Origin: Luteimonas huabeiensis HB2
Lineage (GTDB): Bacteria; Pseudomonadota; Gammaproteobacteria; Xanthomonadales; Xanthomonadaceae
Reading direction: 5' to 3'
NCBI RefSeq assembly: GCF_000559025.1
Contig: NZ_JAAN01000035.1
Span: 62,001-126,000 of the forward strand
Length of the DNA stretch: 64,000 bases
The notes beneath the pieces are model-generated. The model saw nothing but the letters and a program-made list of their open reading frames with translations, had not been told where the DNA came from and searched no databases. The stretch's first letter is position 1; every line of letters begins with the position of its first letter. Shown one piece after another: positions 1 through 9,478 of this stretch. Made by a program: the position numbers and the translations under genes.

Positions 1-327
1 GGGCTGATCCCCGGCTTCGCCCAGGTGAAGCAGGCCGCGCTCGACCACGGCGCGCTGGGCGCCAGCATCTCCGGCGGCGGCCCCAGCGCGTTCGCCTGGT
101 TCGAATCGCGCGCCAGGGCGCAGGCCGCCGCGCCGGCGATGCGGCAAGGCTTTCGCGACGCAGGCTTCGATGCCCGCGCCTACGTGAGCCCCGTCGCGGC
201 CCAGGCCGCGACCCTGATCCCATCCTCCCCGGCGCCCACGCTCGGACACCCTCCGCACGGCCGATCGGAGCGGCTCCCGCATGGCACCCACGCCCCTCTC
301 CCGTCCACGGGAGAGGGGATGGGGTGA
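1..327 (+). CDS. thrB: Homoserine kinase, C-terminal fragment
   Basis: Only the 3' end is in the window; the frame is open from base 1. Homoserine kinase phosphorylates homoserine on the way to threonine. The visible part has the C-terminal GHMP-kinase pattern: [11 protein letters not shown], then the glycine-rich stretch [15 protein letters not shown]. The recognisable homology ends near AYVSPV (about base 195). The remaining ~43 codons run into a palindromic repeat (293-330) and stop inside it at TGA 325-327, so the extreme C-terminus looks repeat-derived. The next gene in the same direction is thrC, as in a thrA-thrB-thrC operon; thrA would lie outside the window. Confidence 0.85.
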   Translation, partial: GLIPGFAQVKQAALDHGALGASISGGGPSAFAWFESRARAQAAAPAMRQGFRDAGFDARAYVSPVAAQAATLIPSSPAPTLGHPPHGRSERLPHGTHAPLPSTGEGMG

Positions 328-330
328 GGG
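293..330. repeat. Palindromic repeat unit overlapping the thrB 3' end
   Basis: CCCTCTCCC and GGGAGAGGG arms surround a short loop, followed by ATGGGGTGAGGG. The same unit with the same tail occurs inside ilvD (5240-5277), so it is a dispersed element. Its TGA supplies the stop codon of thrB. Confidence 0.75.
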
Positions 331-352
331 CCGACGCGCGGCGTTCTTCCAA

Positions 353-500
353 GAGCCCCTCATCCGCCCCTTCGGGGCACCTTCTCCCGCTTGCGGGAGA
401 AGGAACAATCATGCTCCCGCTTGCGGGAGAAGGAACAATCACGCCTCCCGCTTGCGGGAGAAGGAACAAGCACACCTCCCGCCCGCGGGAGAAGGGACAG
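353..500. repeat. Array of four palindromic units upstream of thrC
   Basis: An entry segment (CCCCTCATCCG, then a small CCCC/GGGG hairpin) leads into four tandem copies of a CTCCCGC-n-GCGGGAG hairpin, each followed by AAGGAACAA or AAGGGACAG. Units are about 30-35 bp. The array fills the whole gap between thrB and thrC. The GGGAGAAGGG of the last copy lies just upstream of the thrC ATG and may act as its ribosome binding site. It belongs to the same family as the arrays at 18690, 49857 and 61305. Confidence 0.8.
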
Positions 501-506
501 CCCCCC

Positions 507-1805
507 ATGAACTTCGTCAGCACCCGCGGCCACGCCCCCGCCTCCTCCCTCGACGACGCGCTGGCCGCCGGCCTCGCGCCGGACGGCGGCCTGTACGTGC
601 CGGCAGCGATCCCGACGCTGGAAGACGTCGCGCCGCTGCCCACGCTCGCCGCCACCGCGCAGCGCCTGCTCGCGCCATACTTCGCAGGCTCGCGCCTGCG
701 CGACGCGCTCGCCGCGATGTGCGCCGAGGCCTACGCCTTCGATGCCCCGCTGCGGCCGCTGGCCGGCGACGGCGACCACGCGCTGGAGCTGTTCCACGGC
801 CCGACCGCGGCGTTCAAAGACTACGCGGCGCGCTTCCTCGCAACCGCGCTCGCCCGGCTGCACGACGGCGACGACGAGGACACGGAAATCGTCGTCGCCA
901 CCTCCGGCGACACCGGCGCCGCGGTGGCGGCCGCGTTCCACGGCCGGCCGGGCTTCCGGGTCACGATCCTCTACCCCGAGGGCCGGGTCTCGCCGCGCCA
1001 GGCGCACGGGCTGGAGTGCTGGGGCGACAACGTGCGCGCGTTCCGGGTGGCCGGCAGCTTCGACGATTGCCAGCGCATGGCGAAGGCGGTGCTGGCCGAT
1101 GCCGGCCTGCGCGCGCGGCGCCGGCTGACCTCGGCCAACAGCATCAGCCTGGGCCGGCTGCTGCCGCAGATGGCCTACTACGCCCACGCCAGCGCCCGCT
1201 TCCACGCCGAGACCGGCGCGCGGCTCGGCTTCATCGTGCCCACCGGCAACCTCGGCAACGCCTGCGCGGCGGCGCTCGCGCAGCGCATGGGCGCGCCGAT
1301 CGGTCCGATCCTGCTGGCCTGCAACGCCAACGACGCGCTGCCGCGCTACTTCGGCGGCGAGGACTACGCCGCGCAACCCACCCGCGCGACGCTGGCCAAC
1401 GCGATGGACGTCGGCGCGCCGAGCAACTTCGAGCGCCTGCGCCACCTGTTCGGCGGCAACGACGCGGCGCTGCGCGCGGCGATCGGCGCGGTGTCGGTGG
1501 ACGACGCCACCATCCGCGAGACGATCCGCAGCGCGCCGGCGCGGCACGGCATCGTGCCCTGTCCGCACACCGCCACCGCGCTGCACGCGCTGGAGGCCCT
1601 GCGCGCCCGCGGCGACGCGCGCCCCTGGGCGGTCGTGGCCACCGCGCACCCGGCCAAGTTCGAGACCATCGTCGAACCGCTGGTCGGCCATGCGGTCCCA
1701 CCGCCGCCGGCGCTGGCCGAGTGCCTGGCGCGCCCGGCCAGAGGCGACGACCTGCCGGCCGACGACGACGCCTTGCGCCGCCTGCTCGCGGACGCGCCGG
1801 GTTGA
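507..1805 (+). CDS. thrC: Threonine synthase
   Basis: PLP enzyme converting O-phosphohomoserine to threonine, the last step of the pathway begun by the upstream thrB. With the start at ATG 507 the protein is 432 aa, a normal length. The frame is open further upstream to 324, but that part is repeat-encoded (PLAGEG-type peptides), so I chose 507. The N-terminus MNFVSTRG is typical. The PLP-binding lysine is probably K104 in HGPTAAFKDY; the phosphate-binding ATSGDTGAAV motif follows at about 131-140, and PTGNLGNA further on. The only SD-like sequence is GAGAAGGG in the last palindromic unit. Confidence 0.93.
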   Translation: MNFVSTRGHAPASSLDDALAAGLAPDGGLYVPAAIPTLEDVAPLPTLAATAQRLLAPYFAGSRLRDALAAMCAEAYAFDAPLRPLAGDGDHALELFHGPTAAFKDYAARFLATALARLHDGDDEDTEIVVATSGDTGAAVAAAFHGRPGFRVTILYPEGRVSPRQAHGLECWGDNVRAFRVAGSFDDCQRMAKAVLADAGLRARRRLTSANSISLGRLLPQMAYYAHASARFHAETGARLGFIVPTGNLGNACAAALAQRMGAPIGPILLACNANDALPRYFGGEDYAAQPTRATLANAMDVGAPSNFERLRHLFGGNDAALRAAIGAVSVDDATIRETIRSAPARHGIVPCPHTATALHALEALRARGDARPWAVVATAHPAKFETIVEPLVGHAVPPPPALAECLARPARGDDLPADDDALRRLLADAPG

Positions 1806-1889
1806 TCGAAGCGCGCCGGCATCGGTCGCGCCGAGAACCTGCCGCGCTCGCCGTCCGCCCCGCGCGCGGCGGCTCCGCGCCGGCGTTCC

Positions 1890-2975
<1,086 letters not shown>

Positions 2976-3002
2976 GCTCCGGTGGGGGCGGCCGGCGGCA
3001 TG

Positions 3003-3033
3003 AAAAAAGCCGCCAGGGTCGCTGGCGGCTTTT
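3003..3033 (-). terminator. Attenuator terminator in the aroG leader
   Basis: On the minus strand the leader has an 8-bp GC stem, GCCGCCAG (3029-3022) with CTGGCGGC (3016-3009), a 5-nt loop, four flanking A-U pairs and a run of six U. It sits only about 27 nt upstream of the aroG ATG and about 20 nt after the leader peptide stop, so it can only end transcription before aroG. GGCGGC in the leader (minus strand, 3080-3075) is perfectly complementary to the GCCGCC of the 5' arm (3029-3024), giving a candidate antiterminator just downstream of the aromatic codons. Confidence 0.85.
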
Positions 3034-3052
3034 CGGGAAATCGTGCGATCCG

Positions 3053-3151
3053 TCAGATCGTGCGCACCCCGTCCGCCGCCGGCATCGGAAAGCCGAAGTA
3101 CCACCCATAGGAGCGGAGGCACGCATCGAGGCGGAGGGCGGAGCGCTGCAT
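3053..3151 (-). CDS. Aromatic-rich leader peptide controlling aroG
   Basis: A 32-codon frame from ATG 3151 to TGA 3053. It contains Tyr-Gly-Trp-Tyr-Phe-Gly-Phe (codons at 3109-3089): two Tyr, one Trp and two Phe within seven residues. It is followed by a classic terminator and then the DAHP synthase gene. This is the layout of ribosome-mediated attenuation: shortage of charged aromatic tRNA would stall the ribosome on these codons and favour the antiterminator. I see no good Shine-Dalgarno sequence before the ATG and no convincing promoter. The function is inferred from position and codon content; the peptide itself probably has no other role. Confidence 0.8.
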   Translation of the reverse strand: MQRSALRLDACLRSYGWYFGFPMPAADGVRTI

Positions 3152-3240
3152 GGCGGTCTTGGTAACACGGCGCGCGCGCCGGAAGCAAGCGTGGTTCGCC
3201 CTGCCGCATCCCGGGATGGATGAAGTTGTCGACGAAACTG

Positions 3241-3270
3241 TTGACACGGCCTCCACGGCGTGTTTATCTC
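3241..3270 (+). promoter_or_regulatory. Promoter of the ilv-leu operon
   Basis: A consensus -35 TTGACA (3241-3246) is followed after 18 bp by TATCTC (3265-3270), or after 17 bp by TTATCT. Predicted transcription start falls at or next to the A of the leader peptide ATG (3277), so the leader mRNA is probably leaderless. No SD sequence precedes that ATG. Confidence 0.65.
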
Positions 3271-3276
3271 GACCCC

Positions 3277-3417
3277 ATGACGCAGCGCAACAGCCAGCCG
3301 CAGCCCCGCAACGCCGCCCTCCCGGGCGCGGCGGGTCCGCGCGTCCCGGCGGTCCTCGTCCTCGTCGTCGTCCTCCTTATTACCTGCTCGACAAGCGCGG
3401 GAATCGGGTTTGCGTAG
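3277..3417 (+). CDS. ilv operon leader peptide
   Basis: A 46-aa frame whose residues 26-35 are Val-Leu-Val-Leu-Val-Val-Val-Leu-Leu-Ile (codons 3352-3381): ten consecutive branched-chain codons. It ends 33 bp before an intrinsic terminator and precedes ilvD, so it is the sensing peptide of a classic ilv attenuator. A GGGTTTG/CAAACCC hairpin (3406-3412 with 3426-3432) spans the stop codon and may be one of the alternative leader structures. An upstream in-frame ATG at 3220 lies before the promoter -35 box, so the start at 3277 is preferred. Confidence 0.88.
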   Translation: MTQRNSQPQPRNAALPGAAGPRVPAVLVLVVVLLITCSTSAGIGFA

Positions 3418-3450
3418 GTAGAAAACAAACCCAGGTCGAAAGAACCAAGA

Positions 3451-3478
3451 CCCCGCGCCCGAAAGGCGCGGGGTTTTT
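3451..3478 (+). terminator. Attenuator terminator before ilvD
   Basis: CCCCGCGCC (3451-3459) pairs with GGCGCGGGG (3465-3473) across a CGAAA loop, followed by TTTTT. It lies 33 bp after the leader peptide stop and 39 bp before ilvD, where it would govern read-through into the whole ilv-leu operon. GGGCGCGG at 3324-3331 is complementary to part of the 5' arm, but whether that pairing forms is unknown. Confidence 0.9.
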
Positions 3479-3516
3479 CGTTTCCGGACCCGGGTTCCCA
3501 ACCGAAGGAACCGCAA

Positions 3517-5409
3517 GTGCGCAGCGATGCCATCAAGCAAGGCCCCGACCACGCCCCCGCGCGCGCGATGCTGCGCGCCACAGGCCTCGACGACGACGCC
3601 ATCGCGCGGCCGCTGGTGGCGGTGGTGCACACCTGGTCGAACGTCTCGCCCTGCAACCTGGGCCTGCGCGACCTGGCCGAGCACGCCGCCACCGGCATCC
3701 GCGACGCCGGCGGCACCCCGATCGAGTTCAACACCATCGCCGTCACCGACGGCATCGCGATGGGCTCCTCCGGCATGCGCGCCTCGCTGGCCTCGCGCGA
3801 GCTGATCGCCGACTCCATCGAGCTGGCGGTCGACGGCCATTGCCTGGACGCGATGGTGCTGCTGTGCGGCTGCGACAAGACCATCCCCGCCGCGGCGATG
3901 GCGGCCGCGCGCCTGGACATCCCCACCGTGATCCTCTACGGCGGCACCATCCGCCACGGCCGCTGTCAGGGCCGCCCGGTCACCATCCAGGACGTGTTCG
4001 AGGCGGTCGGCCAGCATGCCGCCGGCACCCTCGACGAGGCCGGCCTGCGCGAAGTGGAGGCCGCGGCCTGTCCCGGCGCCGGCGCCTGCGGCGGCCAGTT
4101 CACCGCCAACACCATGGCGATGGTGCTCACCTTCCTGGGGCTGTCGCCGCTGGGGCTCAACGACATCCCCGCCACCGATCCCGACAAGGCGGCCGCCGCG
4201 CGCCGCTGCGGCGAGCTGGTGATGCGGGCCTTGCTTTCCGGCGGCCCGACACCGCGCGAGATCCTCTCTCCGATCGCGCTGCGCAATGCAGCACGCGCGG
4301 TGTCGGCCACCGCCGGCTCCACCAACGCCGCGCTGCACCTGCTGGCGATCGCGCACGAGGCCGGCCTGCCCTTCGACCTGGAGGACTTCCACGCCGCCGC
4401 GGCCACGCCGGTCATCGCCGACCTCAAGCCCGGCGGGCGCTACAGCGCCGCCGAGATGTACGAGCAGGGCGGCACCGCGCTGGTCGCGCGCGAGCTGCGC
4501 GCCGCCGGCCTGATCGAGGACATCCCCACCGTCGCCGGGCGTTCGCTGTTCGCGGAACTGGACGACGCCTGCGCATCGCTGGAACGCGCCGCGGTGCCGC
4601 AGGACGTGGTGCGCCCGGTGGCCGACCCGATCAAGCCGCAGGGCGGCTACGCGATCCTGTACGGCAACCTAGCCCCCGAGGGCTGCATCCTGAAGCTGGC
4701 CGGGCACGGCCGCAGCCGCCACAGCGGGCCGGCGCGCGTGTTCGACTCCGAGGAAGCCTGCTTCGCCGCCGTGCAGGCGCGCGCGATCCGCCCCGGCGAC
4801 GTGGTGGTGATCCGCTTCGAGGGCCCCGCCGGCGGACCGGGCATGCGCGAGATGCTGGCGGTCACCGCCGCGCTGGTCGGCCAGGGCCTGGGCGACGACG
4901 TGGCGCTGATCACCGACGGCCGCTTCTCCGGCGCCACCCGCGGCTTCATGGTCGGCCACATCGCGCCGGAAGCCGCCGCGGGCGGGCCGCTGGCGCGGCT
5001 GCGCGAGGGCGACATCGTCACCATCGACACCGCCACCCGCACCCTGGCCACCGACGCCGCGCTGGACGCGCGCGAGCCGGTGCGCATCGCGCCGCGGGCG
5101 ACCACCGGCGCGCTGGCCAAGTTCGCGCGCCTGGTCGGCTCCGCCTCGAAGGGCGCCGTGACATCAGTCGGCCCCGAAATCCGCGACCGCTCCACCGCCC
5201 CGCACGCCCCGGGCGCCGCTCCCGCCGACAACCGACGCCCCCTCTCCCGCAACGCGGGAGAGGGATGGGGTGAGGGCCAGACCCAGACCCGCAGCCCCAT
5301 CGACACCCCAACGCCCCCCGCCCGCTCCCCCGCAAGCGGGGAGGGGGCGAACAGCGAAGCCCCACCGCTCCCCCGCCGCCCCATCGACACCGCGCTCGTC
5401 GACGACTGA
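3517..5409 (+). CDS. ilvD: Dihydroxy-acid dehydratase with repeat-derived tail
   Basis: Fe-S enzyme dehydrating the dihydroxy acids made by IlvC to the 2-keto acid precursors of Val, Leu and Ile. The start is GTG 3517 with AAGGA eight bases upstream. Probable cluster cysteines are C46 (SPCN), C119 (CGCDKT) and C191 (GAGACGG), as in the shorter ~560-aa IlvD class; [11 protein letters not shown] near the C-terminal third is also characteristic. The homologous part ends around residue 548. About 80 further residues, rich in Pro, Arg and Ser, are encoded partly by palindromic repeat units (5240-5349) and look like frame extension through inserted repeats. First structural gene of the operon. Confidence 0.95.
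   Translation: MRSDAIKQGPDHAPARAMLRATGLDDDAIARPLVAVVHTWSNVSPCNLGLRDLAEHAATGIRDAGGTPIEFNTIAVTDGIAMGSSGMRASLASRELIADSIELAVDGHCLDAMVLLCGCDKTIPAAAMAAARLDIPTVILYGGTIRHGRCQGRPVTIQDVFEAVGQHAAGTLDEAGLREVEAAACPGAGACGGQFTANTMAMVLTFLGLSPLGLNDIPATDPDKAAAARRCGELVMRALLSGGPTPREILSPIALRNAARAVSATAGSTNAALHLLAIAHEAGLPFDLEDFHAAAATPVIADLKPGGRYSAAEMYEQGGTALVARELRAAGLIEDIPTVAGRSLFAELDDACASLERAAVPQDVVRPVADPIKPQGGYAILYGNLAPEGCILKLAGHGRSRHSGPARVFDSEEACFAAVQARAIRPGDVVVIRFEGPAGGPGMREMLAVTAALVGQGLGDDVALITDGRFSGATRGFMVGHIAPEAAAGGPLARLREGDIVTIDTATRTLATDAALDAREPVRIAPRATTGALAKFARLVGSASKGAVTSVGPEIRDRSTAPHAPGAAPADNRRPLSRNAGEGWGEGQTQTRSPIDTPTPPARSPASGEGANSEAPPLPRRPIDTALVDD
5240..5349. repeat. Palindromic repeats inside the ilvD 3' coding end
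   Basis: CCCTCTCCCGC (5240-5250) and GCGGGAGAGGG (5254-5264) form an 11-bp stem, followed by ATGGGGTGAGGG as in the unit at 293. A second imperfect hairpin (CTCCCCCGC/GCGGGGAG) lies at about 5325-5343. Both are read in the ilvD frame, giving peptides such as [12 protein letters not shown]. Confidence 0.8.
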
Positions 5410-5462
5410 CCACCGCGCTCCCTTTCCTTCCTTCCCACGCACCTCGTCCAACGGAAACCGCC

Positions 5463-6491
5463 ATGACCCAGCAGCACACCGACCGCCAGCCCACCATCGC
5501 CGTGATCGGCTACGGCAGCCAGGGCCGCGCCCACGCCCTCAACCTGCGCGACTCCGGCTTCGACGTCACCGTCGGCCTGCGCCCGGGCGGCCCCACCGAG
5601 CAGCGCGCGACCGCCGACGGCTTCACCGTCGTCACCCCCGCCGAGGCCGCGGCCAAGGCCGACATCGTCGCGGTGCTGACCCCGGACATGGTGCAGGCGA
5701 AGCTGTACGAGGAGGTGCTGGCGCCGAACATGCGCGAAGGCGCCTGCCTGCTGTTCGCGCACGGCTTCAACGTCCACTACGGCCGCATCGCCCCGCGCGA
5801 AGACCTGGACGTGATCCTGGTCGCGCCGAAGGGCCCGGGCGCGCTGGTGCGCCGCGAGTACGAGATCGGCCGCGGCGTGCCCTGCATCTTCGCCGTCGAG
5901 CAGGACCGCAGCGGCCGCGCCGAGGCGCTGGCCCGCACCTATGCCGCGGGCATCGGCGGCGCGCGCGCCAACGTCATCCGCACCACCTTCAAGGAGGAGA
6001 CCGAGACCGACCTGTTCGGCGAGCAGGCGGTGCTGTGCGGCGGCGCCAGCGCGCTGGTGCAGGCCGGCTACGAGACCCTGGTGGAAGCCGGCTACCAGCC
6101 CGAGATCGCCTACTACGAGGTGCTGCACGAGCTGAAGCTGATCGTCGACCTGTTCTACGAGGGCGGCATCGGCCGCATGCTGGAGTTCATCTCCGAGACC
6201 GCGCAGTACGGCGACTTCGTCAGCGGCCCGCGGATCATCGACGCGGGCACCAAGGCGCGCATGAAGGAAGTCCTGGCCGACATCCAGGACGGCACCTTCG
6301 CCCGCAACTGGATCGCCGAGTACGAAGCCGGGCTGCCGAACTACAAGCGCCACCGCCAGGCCGACCTGGACCACCCGATCGAGGAGACCGGCCGCAAGCT
6401 GCGCGCGGCCATGCAGTGGCTGCAGGACGCGCGCCCCGTCGCCGCGAAGCCGGCGGCGAGCCCGGCCACAGCGCAAACCGAGGCCGCGTGA
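5463..6491 (+). CDS. ilvC: Ketol-acid reductoisomerase (class I)
   Basis: NAD(P)H-dependent isomeroreductase turning acetolactate or acetohydroxybutyrate into the IlvD substrates. 342 aa, the class I length. The Rossmann motif GYGSQG is at about 16-21, the cofactor loop is [10 protein letters not shown], and the metal-site segments [14 protein letters not shown] and [17 protein letters not shown] are intact. The sequence closely resembles the Xanthomonas form as I remember it. It follows ilvD by 53 nt, and its stop overlaps the ilvG start by one base (TGATG), suggesting translational coupling. The last ~15 residues are an Ala/Pro-rich tail. Confidence 0.97.
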   Translation: MTQQHTDRQPTIAVIGYGSQGRAHALNLRDSGFDVTVGLRPGGPTEQRATADGFTVVTPAEAAAKADIVAVLTPDMVQAKLYEEVLAPNMREGACLLFAHGFNVHYGRIAPREDLDVILVAPKGPGALVRREYEIGRGVPCIFAVEQDRSGRAEALARTYAAGIGGARANVIRTTFKEETETDLFGEQAVLCGGASALVQAGYETLVEAGYQPEIAYYEVLHELKLIVDLFYEGGIGRMLEFISETAQYGDFVSGPRIIDAGTKARMKEVLADIQDGTFARNWIAEYEAGLPNYKRHRQADLDHPIEETGRKLRAAMQWLQDARPVAAKPAASPATAQTEAA

Positions 6492-8308
6492 TGCACGCGC
6501 CAGCCGACGACGACGACGCGCCCACGACGGCGGCGGCCGGCGCGGCCGCGCCCTGCAACGGCGCGCGCTGGCTGGTGCGCGCCCTGCAGGCCGAAGGCGT
6601 GGACACGCTGTTCGGCTACCCGGGCGGCGCGATCATGCCCTTCTACGATGCCCTGCACGGCGCCGGCCTGCGCCACGTGCTGGTGCGCCACGAGCAGGGC
6701 GCGGCCTTCGCCGCCAACGGTTACGCGCGCGCCAGCGGCCGCGTCGGCGTGTGCGTGGCGACCTCCGGCCCCGGCGCCTCCAACCTGGTGACCGGCATCG
6801 CCGACGCGATGCTGGACTCGGTGCCGATGGTCGTCGTCACCGGCCAGGTGGCCACGCCGCTGCTGGGCACCGACGCCTTCCAGGAGCTGGACGTGTTCGG
6901 CATGACCCTGCCGATCGTCAAGCACAGCTTCCTGCCGCGCAGCGTCGACGAACTGCCCGAGGTGGTGGCCGAGGCGTTTCGCATCGCGCGCAGCGGCCGG
7001 CCCGGACCGGTGCTGATCGACCTGCCCAAGGACGTGCAGATCGGCGACGCCTCGCACCTGCCGCCGCACGCGCCGCGGCCGGCCGAGCCGGTGCCGGCGC
7101 CGAGCGACGCCGCGCTGCACGCCGCGGCCGCGCTGATCGCGCAGGCGCAACGGCCGGTGGTCTACGGCGGCGGCGGCATCGCGCTGGCCGGCGCGGTGGA
7201 AGCCTTCGGCGAGTTCGTCGAGCAGACCCGCATCCCCACCGTGCTGACGCTGAAGGGGCTGGGTGCGCTGCCCGCCGGCCACGCCTGCAACCTGGGCATG
7301 CTGGGCATGCACGGCAGCCGCGCGGCCAACCACGCGGTGCAGGCCTGCGACCTGCTGATCGTGGTCGGCGCGCGCTTCGACGACCGCGCCACCGGCAAGC
7401 TGGCCGAGTTCGCGCCCGAGGCGCGGGTGGTGCACCTGGACGCCGACGCCTGCGAGATCGGCAAGCTGCGCGCGGCCGACGTCGGCGTGCAGGGCGACGT
7501 CGCCCAGGCGCTGCGGCGGCTGACCGGCCCCTGCGCGATGCAGGCCCGGCAGGGCCGCCACGCCGCGGCCCGGCGCGACTGGCTGCAGCAATGCCAGGCG
7601 CGGCGGGCGCGCTTCGCCGCCCGCTACGACGCGCCGGGCGACGGCGTGTACGCGCCCGCGCTGCTGAAGCGGCTGTCGGAGATCGCGCCGGATGCGGTGA
7701 TCAGCTGCGACGTCGGCCAGCACCAGATGTGGGTGGCCCAGCACTGCCGCTTCGGCGACCCGCGCCGGCACCTGACCAGCGGCGCGCTGGGGGCGATGGG
7801 CTTCGGCCTGCCCGCGGCGATCGGCGCGCAGTTGCAGGACCCGGCGGCGCAGGTGGTGTGCGTGAGCGGCGACGGCTCGTTCCTGATGAACGTGCAGGAG
7901 CTGGCCACCCTGCGCCGCTACCGGCTGCCGGTGAAGATCGTGCTGCTGGACAACCAGGCGCTGGGCATGGTGCGGCAGTGGCAGGAGCTGTTCTTCGAGA
8001 AGCGCTATTCGGAGATCGACCTGTCCGACAACCCGGACTTCGCCGAGGTCGCGCGCGCGTTCGGCGTGCAGGCGCTGTCGGTGGACCGCGCCGACGGCGT
8101 CGAGGACGCGCTGGCCGCGCTGCTGGCCGCGGACGGCCCGGCGCTGCTGCACGTGGCGATCGATCCGGCCGCCAACGTGTGGCCGCTGGTGCCGCCCAAC
8201 CACAACAACGCGCAGATGCTCCACGGCGGGCACGACGCCGACGCCGACGCGGCCGCCGCGCCCCCCACCCCCACGCCCGAGGAACCGACCCATGCGATAC
8301 CGGCTTGA
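6491..8308 (+). CDS. ilvG: Acetolactate synthase large subunit
   Basis: ThDP enzyme making acetolactate or acetohydroxybutyrate from pyruvate (plus 2-ketobutyrate). The ATG at 6491 gives 605 aa; the frame is open further upstream but overlaps ilvC. The catalytic glutamate is E68 in VRHEQGAAFAANGY; ThDP and metal are bound by GDGSFLMNVQEL with the following LLDNQ. The pairing with a short IlvM-type subunit makes it an isozyme II (IlvG)-like enzyme. N-terminal ~20 and C-terminal ~25 residues are low-complexity Ala/Asp/Pro extensions. Confidence 0.95.
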   Translation: MHAPADDDDAPTTAAAGAAAPCNGARWLVRALQAEGVDTLFGYPGGAIMPFYDALHGAGLRHVLVRHEQGAAFAANGYARASGRVGVCVATSGPGASNLVTGIADAMLDSVPMVVVTGQVATPLLGTDAFQELDVFGMTLPIVKHSFLPRSVDELPEVVAEAFRIARSGRPGPVLIDLPKDVQIGDASHLPPHAPRPAEPVPAPSDAALHAAAALIAQAQRPVVYGGGGIALAGAVEAFGEFVEQTRIPTVLTLKGLGALPAGHACNLGMLGMHGSRAANHAVQACDLLIVVGARFDDRATGKLAEFAPEARVVHLDADACEIGKLRAADVGVQGDVAQALRRLTGPCAMQARQGRHAAARRDWLQQCQARRARFAARYDAPGDGVYAPALLKRLSEIAPDAVISCDVGQHQMWVAQHCRFGDPRRHLTSGALGAMGFGLPAAIGAQLQDPAAQVVCVSGDGSFLMNVQELATLRRYRLPVKIVLLDNQALGMVRQWQELFFEKRYSEIDLSDNPDFAEVARAFGVQALSVDRADGVEDALAALLAADGPALLHVAIDPAANVWPLVPPNHNNAQMLHGGHDADADAAAAPPTPTPEEPTHAIPA

Positions 8309-8528
8309 CCTGACCCTGCGCCGCGCCGAGGGCGCGCTGACCCGCGTGGTCGGCGCGGCCGAGCGCCGCGGTTTCCGCCCGCTGGCGGTGGACGGCGAAG
8401 CCCAGCCCGACGGCGATCGCTGGCACCTGCGCATGACCGTGGAGGGCGACCGCCCCGGCGAGTCGCTGCGCCAGCAGCTCGACAAGCTGTACGACTGTCT
8501 CGCCGTGGAGGTGTCGCCATGCAACTGA
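8292..8528 (+). CDS. ilvM: Acetolactate synthase small subunit, IlvM type
   Basis: A 78-aa ACT-domain regulatory subunit, similar in size to enterobacterial IlvM (~87 aa). Recognisable features are the hydrophobic N-terminal strand, the RGF turn at about 26-28 and the C-terminal QLDKLYDCLAVEV segment. It overlaps the ilvG end by 17 bp and the ilvE start by 10 bp, which fits obligate subunit pairing with IlvG. IlvM subunits are often less feedback-sensitive than IlvH, but this cannot be judged here. Confidence 0.88.
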   Translation: MRYRLDLTLRRAEGALTRVVGAAERRGFRPLAVDGEAQPDGDRWHLRMTVEGDRPGESLRQQLDKLYDCLAVEVSPCN

Positions 8529-9478
8529 ACCCGCAATCCGAGGGGACCGAGGCCGTGCCGCCCGCGGCCACCGCGGCGGCCAACGCGGCCGCGTTCGCGC
8601 AGCCGGCGCCGGCCGCGCGCACGCAGCTGTGGTTCGACGGCGCGCTGGCCGACGTCGAATCGCTGCAGGCCGACCTGACCACCCACGCCATGCACTACGG
8701 CAGCGGCGTGTTCGAGGGCATCCGCGCCTACGCCACCGCCGACGGCGGCGCGGCCGTGTTCCGCCTGCCCGAGCACCTGGAGCGCATGCGCCAGGGCGCC
8801 GAGCTGCTGGGCATGGACTTCGACGTCGGCCTGGCGACCGAGGCGGTGCTGGCCACCCTGCGCGCCAACGGCCACCGCAACGCCTACGTGCGCCCGCTGG
8901 CCTGGTTCGGCGCCGGCGGCTTCGGCCTGGACGTGGACGGCCACCCGCAGCACCTGATGGTCTCCACCACCGCCACCCGCGTGCACCTCAACGGCCAGCG
9001 CGCGCGCGTGGCGGTCTCGCGCTGGCGCCGAAACCCGGCCGATTCGCTGCCGCCGCTGAAGCTGTGCGGCGGCTACGTCAACTCGATCCTGGCCAAGCGC
9101 GAGGCCAAGGCGCGCGGCTTCGACGAGGCGCTGTTCGTCGATCGCGACGGCTTCGTGGTCGAGTGCACCGGCGCCAACGTGTTCCTGGTCAAGCACGGCG
9201 AGGTGACCGCCGTCGAGCATCGCGACGCCCTGCCCGGCATCACCCGCCAGACCCTGATCGCGCTGACCGGGGCGCGCTCGCGCGCGGTGACCCTGGACGA
9301 GCTGCTCGATGCCGACGAGGTGTTCGCCTGCGGCACCGCCGCCGAGGTCGCGCCGATGGCGCAGCTGGAGGACCGCCGCTACGGCGACGGTCCGGTGGCG
9401 CAGGAGCTGGCCGCGCTGTACGGGCGCGTGATCCGCGGCGCCGAGCCGGCGTACTCGCACTGGCTGACCGTCGTCTGA
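8519..9478 (+). CDS. ilvE: Branched-chain amino acid aminotransferase
   Basis: Fold-type IV PLP aminotransferase performing the last step to Val, Leu and Ile. 319 aa. Motifs: [13 protein letters not shown] near the N-terminus, the probable PLP lysine in [12 protein letters not shown], and the [10 protein letters not shown] cofactor loop. The first ~34 residues are an Ala/Pro-rich extension before the usual start of homology (QLWFDGAL). The start overlaps ilvM, and the stop overlaps the next ATG by one base. Confidence 0.93.
   Translation: MQLNPQSEGTEAVPPAATAAANAAAFAQPAPAARTQLWFDGALADVESLQADLTTHAMHYGSGVFEGIRAYATADGGAAVFRLPEHLERMRQGAELLGMDFDVGLATEAVLATLRANGHRNAYVRPLAWFGAGGFGLDVDGHPQHLMVSTTATRVHLNGQRARVAVSRWRRNPADSLPPLKLCGGYVNSILAKREAKARGFDEALFVDRDGFVVECTGANVFLVKHGEVTAVEHRDALPGITRQTLIALTGARSRAVTLDELLDADEVFACGTAAEVAPMAQLEDRRYGDGPVAQELAALYGRVIRGAEPAYSHWLTVV

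Noticed and set aside
324..506. Upstream in-frame start for threonine synthase
   Set aside because: The added 61 residues are encoded by palindromic repeats and would precede the normal N-terminus MNFVSTRG.
2976..3209. Upstream in-frame extension of the DAHP synthase
   Set aside because: It would translate through the leader terminator and overlap the aromatic leader peptide in another frame; the 361-aa form has the family length.
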